The notes beneath the pieces are model-generated. The model was not told the DNA's origin. It ran no database searches and saw nothing but the letters and a program-made list of their open reading frames with translations. The translations under genes and the position numbers were made by a program. 13,616 nt of DNA from RGIG8775 sp045121195 (GTDB taxonomy: Bacteria > Bacillota > Clostridia > Oscillospirales > CAG-272). Of this stretch, positions 6,970-13,616 are shown in pieces. Numbering within the stretch: the first letter of the stretch is position 1; each line of letters opens with the position of its first letter. The stretch spans positions 1-13,616 of the forward strand of contig JBGVFO010000072.1 of the NCBI GenBank assembly GCA_045121195.1, read 5' to 3'.

Positions 6970-7943
6970 TTCTTATAGTAGAAATCCTCGGCGGGAAGCT
7001 TACCGCCTACTGCCGTAGGATTGATCTCGTACAGGGTAGACAGGAACTCGGAGAGTGCGTCCTCCATTGCATCGCCGTCCACATAGGTGATGTTACACTT
7101 GGGGATCGCCTTTTCCGCAATCGCCGCGGCTCCGGCGTAAATGCCAAGGTCAACGACCAGCTTGGCAGCTTCCGCCACGTTCTCGTTCAAAAATTCGATG
7201 GAGGACTTGTACTCCGCAAGGAATTTGTTGACCTCGGCGGGGTGCTCCTCAAGGAAGGCGGTGCGAACAACGATACAGCCCTGTACCAAGGAATTGCTTC
7301 CCATGGCGTCGGTCCACTCATTGGTCAGATCGAGAGCTACGCGCAGGTTCGCGTTCTTGTTCATGGCTACGGAAAGCACGGGCTCGGGGAGAACGGCGAT
7401 CATACCTTCCTCCGACGCGGCAACTGCGTTCATAAGAGCAGCGGGCTGTGCATAGCTTGTGTCAATGGTTACGTTTTCAACGCCGCTCGCTTCACAAACG
7501 GCACGGAAGATAAACTCGGGATTCTGCGCGGGGCAATATACCGTCTTTCCGGCGAGATCCTCAATCGAATTGACAGAAGTGCCGTTTTCCACAACGTAAA
7601 GGACGCCAAGGGTGTTAAGGGCAATAACCTTTACGCCGCCTTCGGTCTTGTTATAGAGAACCGAGGCCGCGTTGGTGGGAAGGGCGGCGATATCGATCTC
7701 ACCCTTGATGAGGGCGGCGTTGATGTTCGAGGCATCCGTTTCAACCGCAAACGTATAATTGAGAGCGGCTTCGCCTTTCGCATCAGCATCCATCAGCTTT
7801 GCCGCGCCAAAGCCCGTGGTACCGTTCAGAACGGTAACGCGGACTTCAAGGTCGGTGTCTACCTTTTCGCCACAGGCGGGAAGAAGCGCAATGCAGGAGA
7901 GCAGCAGCGCAAGGGTAAGTGTGAGTGTGATGATCTTTTTCAT
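6966..7943 (-). CDS. ABC transporter substrate-binding lipoprotein (NitT/TauT family)
   Basis: The extracellular solute receptor of the importer, 325 residues. A lipoprotein signal (KK then a long hydrophobic run) ends in the lipobox LPAC, so Cys24 should be lipidated and anchored outside the membrane. The mature part resembles NMT1/SsuA-like binding proteins: an early TGFGAAKLMDADAKG strand-loop, DIAALPTNAASVLYN, LGVLYVVENG and the SIEDLAGKTVYCP block. Relatives bind nitrate, sulfonates, taurine or thiamine precursors; nothing here identifies the ligand. The ATG at 7943 has AGAGAGGAAA upstream. It lies 45 bases after the Crp-like regulator gene and overlaps the permease by four bases. Confidence 0.88.
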   Translation of the reverse strand: MKKIITLTLTLALLLSCIALLPACGEKVDTDLEVRVTVLNGTTGFGAAKLMDADAKGEAALNYTFAVETDASNINAALIKGEIDIAALPTNAASVLYNKTEGGVKVIALNTLGVLYVVENGTSVNSIEDLAGKTVYCPAQNPEFIFRAVCEASGVENVTIDTSYAQPAALMNAVAASEEGMIAVLPEPVLSVAMNKNANLRVALDLTNEWTDAMGSNSLVQGCIVVRTAFLEEHPAEVNKFLAEYKSSIEFLNENVAEAAKLVVDLGIYAGAAAIAEKAIPKCNITYVDGDAMEDALSEFLSTLYEINPTAVGGKLPAEDFYYKK

Positions 7944-7965
7944 AGTTGTTTCCTCTCTTGGATAA

Positions 7966-7980
7966 TGTTATATAAGAACA
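7966..7980. promoter_or_regulatory. Inverted repeat ahead of the ABC operon (possible operator)
   Basis: TGTTATATAAGAACA has TGTT and AACA arms around a 7-base AT-rich centre. It sits in the 45-base gap between the regulator gene and the binding-protein gene. It could be a Crp-family site, but the match is short. Confidence 0.3.
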
Positions 7981-7988
7981 CAAAAAGC

Positions 7989-8660
7989 TTAACAGAAGTG
8001 TTGCTTTAAGATGTTTTTATCAAGTATGGTGATCTGCTTTCCGTCCTTTTGAATGAGTTGGTCGGCTTCCAGCTTATCGAAGGCGCGGTACAGCGATGCG
8101 CGTCCTACGTTCAGCATATCGGAAAGGGAATTGGCGTTGAGGGAAACGGTGTACCGTCCCTCTTCTCCCTCGCCGAGGGCTAACAGGAAGAAGGCAAGGC
8201 GACGCTCGGGGCTTCCCGCCGTAAAGCAAGAGATCTTGGTGTTCAGGAAGCATATGCGGTCGGATAGAAACCGAATATAATTCATACAAAAGACGGGGTC
8301 CTCGCGGAGCAGCCTTTCTGTGGCGGCTTCGCTGAAGAACAGAACGCGACAGCCTTTCTTGGCTACGATAATAGAAATAAAGCGCTCCCTTTTGCTGAAA
8401 AGATTGGCTACACCAAAGGTATCTCCCTTTTCCAGTATGCGTAAAAGAACGCCGTTATTTTCATCAGCGGAAAAGACCGAAGCCGTTCCCGAAAGAACGA
8501 TGCCAAGCTTCTTCTCCGAGCTTTTGGGAGAATAGATCTCCTGACCGACGGAAAATTCCGAAATAGCGTCAACGTCAAGCGCGGAGGAAAGTGTTTTTTG
8601 GCATATCCCCGCAAAAAGCGGGTGCTCGTTGAGTTGAGATATAAGTTCTTCTTTTTTCAC
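7989..8660 (-). CDS. Crp/Fnr family transcriptional regulator
   Basis: A 223-residue regulator. The N-terminal half is a cyclic-nucleotide-binding-type beta barrel (VGQEIYSPKSSEKKLGIVLSG, then GDTFGVANLFS). A long helix follows, then a C-terminal winged helix: ANSLSDMLNVGRASLYRAFDKLEADQLI with wing KDGKQITILD. The cAMP-contacting residues of Crp are not evident, and the N-terminal four-Cys cluster of Fnr is absent. Six Cys are scattered in the protein, so the signal is unknown. The start is placed at GTG 8660, five bases after GGAGG (8666-8670); the upstream in-frame TTG overlaps that ribosome site. It is first in line before the ABC transporter genes on the same strand, so it probably controls them and may control itself through the palindrome in its promoter. 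Confidence 0.88.
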   Translation of the reverse strand: MKKEELISQLNEHPLFAGICQKTLSSALDVDAISEFSVGQEIYSPKSSEKKLGIVLSGTASVFSADENNGVLLRILEKGDTFGVANLFSKRERFISIIVAKKGCRVLFFSEAATERLLREDPVFCMNYIRFLSDRICFLNTKISCFTAGSPERRLAFFLLALGEGEEGRYTVSLNANSLSDMLNVGRASLYRAFDKLEADQLIQKDGKQITILDKNILKQHFC

Positions 8661-8674
8661 AAGCGCCTCCAAAA

Positions 8675-8692
8675 GTGTCCCATATGATACAC
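8675..8692. promoter_or_regulatory. Palindromic operator candidate at the Crp-like gene's promoter
   Basis: GTGTCCCATATGATACAC is an 18-base near-palindrome with 7 of 9 pairs matched. It lies just downstream of the -10 box, over the likely transcription start, where a bound protein would block initiation. Size and symmetry suit a Crp-family dimer. Confidence 0.5.
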
Positions 8693-8693
8693 T

Positions 8694-8722
8694 ATTATAC
8701 CTTGTCTGGGAACAAATGTCAA
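8694..8722 (-). promoter_or_regulatory. Consensus sigma-A promoter of the Crp-like regulator and ABC operon
   Basis: On the minus strand a perfect -35 box TTGACA (8722-8717) and a perfect -10 box TATAAT (8699-8694) are separated by 17 bases. Such a full-consensus promoter usually needs restraint, which fits the palindrome immediately downstream. Confidence 0.9.
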
Positions 8723-8801
8723 TACCTTATGCAAAAAATATAACGGTTATGATAAGGAATCTTTTATTCCGCGTAAAATATCTTCAAAATTTGCAAATCT
8801 A

Positions 8802-8830
8802 TTGATTTCTCTTCTGAAATGCGGTATAAT
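8802..8830 (+). promoter_or_regulatory. Sigma-A promoter of the nucleotidyltransferase-galE-galM operon
   Basis: The -35 box TTGATT (8802-8807) and a perfect -10 box TATAAT (8825-8830) are 17 bases apart. The predicted start is near 8837, about 24 bases ahead of the first ATG. Confidence 0.8.
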
Positions 8831-8860
8831 GATAACAACAAAAAACTTATGGAGGGTGCT

Positions 8861-9766
8861 ATGACACTTGTTGTTTTGGCGGCAGGAATGGGCTCGCGAT
8901 ACGGCGGAATGAAGCAGATCGATCCCATCACCGCAGATGGAGAATTTATTCTTGACTTTTCGGTTTATGATGCGATTCGAGCAGGCTTTGAGAAGGTCGT
9001 TTTTGTAATTAAGGAAGAAATGCTCGACGATTTCAAGGACACGGTCGGAAAGCGGATCGAGGGTAAGATCAAGGTGGAGTATGCTTTCCAGAAGGCGGAG
9101 CGCTTCGTTGGCGCGGATCGCATTCCCGAGGGCCGCGTAAAGCCTTGGGGCACCACCCACGCACTTTTGTGCGCAAAGGATTATCTGACCGAGAATTTCG
9201 CCGTTATCAACGCCGACGATTTCTACGGCAAGGAAGCCTTTGAAACGATCGCCGCGCATCTGAAGAGTGCAACCGACGAGGGCGGCGTTACCAACGCTGC
9301 CATGGTTGGCTACGTGCTTGGAAATACTCTTACCGAGAACGGAAGCGTTTCTCGCGGTGTTTGCACGGTAGGAGAGGACGGAATGCTGCAGGACATCGTT
9401 GAGACCACGCAGATCATTCCCGACGGCGAAACGGCGGCATACATCATTGACGATAAGAAGTATCCGCTTCCTTACAGCACTATGGTTTCTATGAATTTCT
9501 GGGGCTTTACTCCCTCCATTCTCGACCTTTTGGCGGAGGATTTTGAGCGCTTCCTCGGCACGATTTCCGAGAATCCCTTGAAGAAGGAGTGCTACCTTCC
9601 TCTCTCGGTTGACGTTGCTATGAAGGCGGATAAGTGTAAGGTAAAGACCTATATTACCAATTCCAAGTGGTTTGGTGTTACTTACGGCGACGATAAGCCC
9701 GACGTTGTAAAGGGCATTCGCGAGCTGATCGACGCGGGCGTATATCCCGACGGACTTTGGAAATAA
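8861..9766 (+). CDS. Sugar-1-phosphate nucleotidyltransferase family protein
   Basis: A 301-residue NTP_transferase-fold enzyme expected to join a sugar-1-phosphate to a nucleotide, giving an NDP-sugar and pyrophosphate. The N-terminal nucleotide loop is LAAGMGSRYGGMKQ (residues 6-19), and the metal-binding aspartates are in INADDF (Asp119, Asp120). GFEKVVFVIKEE and PWGTTHALLCAKDYL, the latter probably around the base and sugar, also fit. The start is the ATG at 8861 after GGAGGG (8851-8856). It precedes galE by 16 bases and is transcribed with galE and galM, which points to UTP and a galactose or N-acetylhexosamine 1-phosphate. It is not a close match to the usual GalU, so the substrate is left open. 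Confidence 0.82.
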   Translation: MTLVVLAAGMGSRYGGMKQIDPITADGEFILDFSVYDAIRAGFEKVVFVIKEEMLDDFKDTVGKRIEGKIKVEYAFQKAERFVGADRIPEGRVKPWGTTHALLCAKDYLTENFAVINADDFYGKEAFETIAAHLKSATDEGGVTNAAMVGYVLGNTLTENGSVSRGVCTVGEDGMLQDIVETTQIIPDGETAAYIIDDKKYPLPYSTMVSMNFWGFTPSILDLLAEDFERFLGTISENPLKKECYLPLSVDVAMKADKCKVKTYITNSKWFGVTYGDDKPDVVKGIRELIDAGVYPDGLWK

Positions 9767-9782
9767 AAGAGAGGTAACCGAA

Positions 9783-10796
9783 ATGGCAATTCTTGTAACC
9801 GGTGGCGCCGGCTTTATCGGCTCCCATACCATCGTTGAGCTTTTGAACGATAACCGTGAGGTCGTTGTTCTCGATAATTTCTGCAATAGCAAGCCCGTAG
9901 TGCTTGACCGTATTCGCGAGATCACGGGCAAGGATTTCAAATTCTACGAGGCAGATCTTCTTGACTACGATGCTGTGGAGAAGATTTTCCAAGAAAACAA
10001 GATCGACAGCGTGATCCATTTCGCAGGTCTTAAGGCGGTTGGCGAGTCGGTTTCTATCCCTCTTCGCTACTACCACAACAATCTGACGGGCACCTTCAAT
10101 CTCTGCTCGCTTATGCAGAAATACGGTGCGAAGCGTATCGTGTTCAGCTCGTCCGCAACGGTGTACGGCAAGCCCGAAAGTGTTCCGATCCGCGAGGATT
10201 TTCCGCTTTCTACCACCAATCCTTACGGCGAGACCAAGCTGATGATCGAGCGCATTCTGAAGGATCTCTACGTTTCCGATCCCGAGTTCAGTATTATCAT
10301 TCTTCGTTACTTTAATCCCATCGGTGCTCACAAGAGCGGTAAGATCGGTGAGGACCCCAAGGGTATTCCCAACAATCTGCTTCCTTACGTGACCCAGGTG
10401 GCGTCTGGTAAGAGAGACCATCTCTCGGTGTTCGGTAACGATTACAATACCCACGACGGCACTGGCGTGCGCGACTACATTCACGTAGTTGACCTTGCCA
10501 AGGCGCATCTAAAGGCTCTTGACCGCGCCGCAAAGGTGACGGGCGTTGAGCATTATAACGTAGGCACCGGTGTCGGTTATTCGGTTCTTGACATCGTCAA
10601 GGCATACGAGAAGGCAACGGGCATTACCATCAAGTATGAGATCGCCCCCCGCAGACCCGGTGATATTGACGAGTGCTATGCCGATCCCGCAAAGGCTTAC
10701 GAGTTTCTCGGCTGGAAGGCAGAGTACAACATCGAGGATATGTGCCGCGATGCCAACAACTGGCAGATGAAGAACCCCAACGGCTACGGAGATTGA
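9783..10796 (+). CDS. galE: UDP-glucose 4-epimerase
   Basis: GalE interconverts UDP-galactose and UDP-glucose (and in some members the N-acetyl forms) through a bound NAD+. The 337-residue protein has the full family length. The NAD-binding GGAGFIG loop is at residues 7-13. Ser124 in FSSSATVYG and the Tyr148-x3-Lys152 pair in NPYGETK form the catalytic set. RYFNPIGAH and the C-terminal RPGDIDECYADPAKA block are also typical. Its ribosome site GAGAGG lies before the ATG at 9783. It is the middle gene of the operon: 16 bases after the nucleotidyltransferase and 2 bases before galM. Confidence 0.96.
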   Translation: MAILVTGGAGFIGSHTIVELLNDNREVVVLDNFCNSKPVVLDRIREITGKDFKFYEADLLDYDAVEKIFQENKIDSVIHFAGLKAVGESVSIPLRYYHNNLTGTFNLCSLMQKYGAKRIVFSSSATVYGKPESVPIREDFPLSTTNPYGETKLMIERILKDLYVSDPEFSIIILRYFNPIGAHKSGKIGEDPKGIPNNLLPYVTQVASGKRDHLSVFGNDYNTHDGTGVRDYIHVVDLAKAHLKALDRAAKVTGVEHYNVGTGVGYSVLDIVKAYEKATGITIKYEIAPRRPGDIDECYADPAKAYEFLGWKAEYNIEDMCRDANNWQMKNPNGYGD

Positions 10797-10798
10797 GC

Positions 10799-11860
10799 AT
10801 GAGCATTGCGAAGACCCTGTTTGGAACCCTCGCCGACGGCAGAGCGGTCCACGCCTATACCCTTACGAACGCGAACGGAATGCGCGCCGTGATCTTAGAT
10901 CGCGGCGGTGTGATCTGTCAGCTCTATGCCCCCGATAAGGAGGGAAGATTCGTTGATGTTGTGGGCGGCTACGATAATCTGGATTATTACGTGAATGCCT
11001 CCGGCTATCAGGGCGCCCTCATCGGACGCTTTGGCAACCGCATCGCGAACGCTACCTTTACCCTTGACGGCAAGGACTATCCGCTTTACGTCAACAATAA
11101 CGGCAACCATCTTCACGGCGGCAAAAACGGCTTTAACAGCAAGATCTGGAACGTGACCGGGAAGGACGGCGACGAGCCTGCGCTGGAATTGACGTACGTT
11201 TCGCCTGACGGCGAGGAGGGCTATCCCGGTACTCTCACCGTTCGCGTAACCTACCGATTGACGGCGGACAACGCCCTCTTGATCCGTTACGTGGCGACTA
11301 CCGACAAAAAGACTATCCTCAACCTGACCAATCACGCCTATTTCAATCTGGGCGGTTATGCTTCGGGCACCGTCCGCAACCATTTGCTGCAGATGGACGC
11401 CGACAGCTACGTGAGAACCAACGAGAAGCTGATTCCCACGGGTGAGCTTGTCAGCGTTGAGGGCACCCCCTTCGATTTCCGCGTGGAAAAGCCGGTCGGT
11501 CGCGATATCGACGCCGACAACGCAGATCTTAAGAATGCGGGCGGCTACGATCACTGCTTCAATTTTGTCGGTGGTGAAACCAAAGAGCCGGTCCTTCGCG
11601 CCACCTTAAAGGATCCCGCGTCGGGACGCGTGATGAAGATGTATACCAATCAGCCCTGTGTTCAGCTTTACACGGGCAACTTCCTTACGGATGACGGCTA
11701 TCCCTTTAAGGGCGGTCTTGTCAAGTCCAAGCAGATGGCGTTGTGCCTTGAGACCCAGCATATGCCCGATAGCATTCACCACGACAACTTTACGAACGTG
11801 GTGCTTGACGTTGGCGAAACCTACGACTATACGACAATTTACGCGTTTTCTGCGGAATAA
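10799..11860 (+). CDS. galM: Aldose 1-epimerase (galactose mutarotase)
   Basis: GalM interconverts the alpha and beta anomers of galactose or glucose so that free sugar can enter the Leloir route. The 353-residue protein carries the catalytic and binding residues of the family: His106 in NHLHGG, His179 in LTNHAYFNL, Asp251 in GGYDHCF and the base Glu318 in CLETQHMPDS. GALIGRFGNRIANA near the N-terminus is also typical. The start is the ATG at 10799, two bases after the galE stop, with GGAG inside the end of galE; a longer reading frame starting at 10673 would only overlap galE. No signal peptide is present. A strong terminator follows. Confidence 0.95.
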   Translation: MSIAKTLFGTLADGRAVHAYTLTNANGMRAVILDRGGVICQLYAPDKEGRFVDVVGGYDNLDYYVNASGYQGALIGRFGNRIANATFTLDGKDYPLYVNNNGNHLHGGKNGFNSKIWNVTGKDGDEPALELTYVSPDGEEGYPGTLTVRVTYRLTADNALLIRYVATTDKKTILNLTNHAYFNLGGYASGTVRNHLLQMDADSYVRTNEKLIPTGELVSVEGTPFDFRVEKPVGRDIDADNADLKNAGGYDHCFNFVGGETKEPVLRATLKDPASGRVMKMYTNQPCVQLYTGNFLTDDGYPFKGGLVKSKQMALCLETQHMPDSIHHDNFTNVVLDVGETYDYTTIYAFSAE

Positions 11861-11870
11861 AAACTAATCA

Positions 11871-11904
11871 AAAAGACGGAGAGTTTTAGATTCTCCGTCT
11901 TTTT
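11871..11904 (+). terminator. Intrinsic terminator after galM
   Basis: AGACGGAGA (11874-11882) pairs with TCTCCGTCT (11892-11900) around a 9-base loop. A-rich sequence precedes it and TTTT follows. It closes the sugar operon. The remaining bases to 12003 are AT-rich, and I saw no convincing promoter in them. Confidence 0.9.
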
Positions 11905-12003
11905 GTAAAAATTTAATTTATAAAACATTCAAATCCACCTAACATTTTGCATCTTTCGCGGACTATATGGGTGAAAGCATTGATCAATCGCTTGGAGAAA
12001 CAG

Positions 12004-12651
12004 ATGAAAAAACAAGACTTGCTAAAATATTTTGACGACGACTTGCTTGATAAGCTATTTGGCTTTTGTTATGCAAGAACCAACGATAGCTACGAGGCTG
12101 AGGAACTGTGCTCCAATATCGTGTACGCTCTTGTAAACGCCGCTCATTGCGACGGAGAGATTGAAAGTGTGTATCCGTTTGTTTGGAGAGTGGCGCGCAA
12201 CGTATACGCCGATTTTTCAAAAAACAGAAGAAAGCAAGCGGATACGTTCTATGAGGGAGATTCGGAAGATATTCTGCTGAATGTGACAGAGGAGGATACT
12301 TCCGATAACACCTCAGATTTGCTAACTTCCGTATATCGCAGAATTGCTTTTTTAACAAAGGCGTACCGCGAAGTGATGATTTTATTCTATATAGACGGTA
12401 TTTCTACTGCTCAAATAGCTAAAATGCAAGGCGTAAGCGAAAGTGCGGTTCGTCAAAGACTTTTTTCAGCAAGGCAAAAAATCAAGAGTGAGGTGGAAAA
12501 AATGACAGAAACCTATAATAAGCCCGTAACACTTGATAAGATTGATTTTGCGCTTTTGGGACAGGTAATCCCGCGTGGGGCGATCCCAGCACTGTATGTG
12601 ACAGAACGCTTTCCCGTCACATTGTATGGCTTTGCCACAAAAAGCCCATGA
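12004..12651 (+). CDS. ECF-like sigma-70 family RNA polymerase sigma factor (N-terminal part of a frame-broken gene)
   Basis: As read, 215 residues. Region 2 is at about 24-75 (EAEELCSNIVYAL then FVWRVARNVYADFSKNRRK) and region 4 at about 108-160, with the helix-turn-helix ISTAQIAKMQGVSESAVRQRLFSARQKI. There is no region 1 or 3, so it is of the ECF type and should direct RNA polymerase to a specific promoter set. The start is the ATG at 12004, six bases after GGAG (11994-11997). After about residue 184 the sequence is unlike the family: the proper continuation is in another frame, beginning GTGNPAWGDP at 12558. The last 30 or so residues and the stop at 12649-12651 are therefore probably an artefact of a one-base loss near 12558. 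The DNA here is visibly more AT-rich than galM (spot count 32% GC at 12001-12060 against 55% at 11401-11460). Confidence 0.8.
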   Translation: MKKQDLLKYFDDDLLDKLFGFCYARTNDSYEAEELCSNIVYALVNAAHCDGEIESVYPFVWRVARNVYADFSKNRRKQADTFYEGDSEDILLNVTEEDTSDNTSDLLTSVYRRIAFLTKAYREVMILFYIDGISTAQIAKMQGVSESAVRQRLFSARQKIKSEVEKMTETYNKPVTLDKIDFALLGQVIPRGAIPALYVTERFPVTLYGFATKSP

Positions 12652-13616
12652 ATGCATCCGAAATTGCCAAAGAGCTTAACGTCCCCACACTTTATATCGA
12701 AGAAGAGCTTGAGATCCTTCGCAAGGGAGAAAATGGAAAGTATGGTTTGCTTCGCCGATTGGATAATGGCAAGTATGCAATCAACATTGTTCTCTTTGAC
12801 AAGGATGTGTTCGAAGAAGCAACTGCAATTTATATGGAGCAGTTGCCAAAGATATGTGACGTGATATCAAACTATATTGAGTCGCATAAGGCGGAATATC
12901 TTGCCTTCCCATATCTTAACAAGAAGATAGATTTGAATCTTATTCTATGGCAACAAATAACTACTATCGCCGATTCGTTCTATCGTAATGTCAGAGATAT
13001 ATTGCAAAAAAAGTATTTTTGCGATGTGGTAGCAGTCGAGCGTCCCTATAGTACATTTGGATATGTCGATAATGGGAAGCTTTATGGTTGTGGCTGGGAT
13101 GGAATCGGCGGAGAAAATATTTGCGGTTTTTCCAACGTACATATGAGTAATATCTATATTTCTCGTATTAAGGCGCATTTCCGGTGTGGGCATAATATTT
13201 CGCTGGATCCAATGCTCCAGCTCGCGCTCCGCGCAATTGAAGGAATAGACATTTCCTCTTTGCCCGAGCACGAAAAGGAACACGCTGCCAAAGCGATTGA
13301 GTGTGGCTATTTGTATCGCGACGGAGATATGCTTTATACCCAAATTCTTGTTAATACTCTGTTTGACGGAAATGATCTTTTTGGCATCAGCAAAGCATTG
13401 GAAAACGGACATTTTGATGCATGCGCTGAAATCGTTGCAGAAAAAATGGCAGATATTATTAAAAAATCCATTCCCGAGTATCTCTATGGGGAATGGAAAT
13501 TTGCGAATATTCTCGCCAACCTTCCTGTTTTGGATGCCGTCGTTGAACACCTTGTTGAAAAAGGCGTATTAATGCCCCCCGAAAACGGAATCGGCGCAGA
13601 GGGCTGTTGGATGAGT
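12558..13616 (+). CDS. Continuation of the sigma factor gene: winged-helix-like segment plus large C-terminal domain (shifted frame, 3' truncated)
   Basis: The frame that opens after a TGA at 12543-12545 runs 353 codons from 12558 to the window edge without a stop. It begins GTGNPAWGDPSTVCDRTLSR, then HIVWLCHKKPMNASEIAKEL, a helix-turn-helix-like stretch with NVPTLYIEEELEIL and a wing-like GLLRRLDNGKYAINIV. A domain of about 250 residues follows, rich in aromatic residues, with LYGCGWDGIGGENICGF and IKAHFRCGHNISLDP. From memory, Clostridia have long sigma factors with this kind of tail, so I read it as the second half of the gene starting at 12004. No ribosome site is visible ahead of the first in-frame ATG (12648), which overlaps the stop of the first part as ATGA. 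The function of the C-terminal domain is unknown; sensing or self-control of the sigma factor is inference. Confidence 0.7.

Noticed and set aside
6834..8009. 391-codon plus-strand open frame across the ABC operon
   Set aside because: It runs opposite to the binding-protein and permease genes, whose motifs are clear, so it is a shadow.
8747..9940. 397-codon minus-strand open frame over the nucleotidyltransferase and galE start
   Set aside because: It is antisense to genes with clear catalytic motifs and runs through the plus-strand promoter; no family features.
12546..12562. Programmed -1 ribosomal frameshift at CTTTTGGG
   Set aside because: The zero-frame codons GCG CTT TTG do not make a standard X XXY YYZ slippery site, and I saw no obvious downstream stem, so a lost base is more likely. 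Not fully excluded.
12945..13550. 201-codon open frame on the minus strand
   Set aside because: It is antisense to the long plus-strand frame that continues the sigma factor gene, has no ribosome site, and gives an unrecognisable protein.

Overview
The window looks like a chromosomal segment from a Gram-positive, Clostridia-type anaerobe, probably an uncultured gut member of the Oscillospirales or a related order. The grounds are strong AGGAGG-type ribosome sites, near-consensus sigma-A promoters, intrinsic terminators after most transcription units, and families typical of that class: the short RtcB type, an acyltransferase next to a zinc-ribbon membrane protein, an ammonia-type NadE and a DUF6198-type membrane protein. 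The taxonomic placement is inference. No insertion sequence, phage gene, CRISPR array or plasmid function was seen.

Layout. (1) 3-1043 (+): 3' part of rtcB (RNA ligase), ending at a terminator. (2) 1123-3217 (+): a strong promoter and a two-gene unit, a condensation-type acyltransferase and a six-helix zinc-ribbon membrane protein. (3) 3303-4043 (+): nadE, ending at a bidirectional terminator shared with a convergent operon. (4) 5254-4069 (-): DUF6198-type membrane protein and a GNAT acetyltransferase, one base apart. (5) 5573-5271 (-): a promoter, a tRNA-Ser-like degenerate element, an intact tRNA-Ser(CGA) and a long terminator hairpin. (6) 8722-5595 (-): a Crp/Fnr-family regulator followed by a NitT/TauT-type ABC importer (lipoprotein, permease, ATPase) with overlapping genes. 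(7) 8802-11904 (+), divergent from the regulator: sugar nucleotidyltransferase, galE and galM, an operon for activating and interconverting galactose-type sugars. (8) 12004-13616 (+): an ECF-like sigma factor gene whose reading frame is broken near 12558 and continues, shifted by one base, as an open frame to the window end.

How the genes work together. The ABC genes overlap, have no terminator between them, and sit directly behind the Crp-like gene, so they probably form one regulated uptake system of unknown substrate. The nucleotidyltransferase, GalE and GalM fit a salvage route for galactose or N-acetylhexosamines, with the kinase and any transferase encoded elsewhere.

The two least ordinary items are the split sigma factor gene, with a C-terminal extension of more than 350 codons that contains a winged-helix-like segment, and the degenerate tRNA-Ser-like structure between the tRNA promoter and the real tRNA-Ser.
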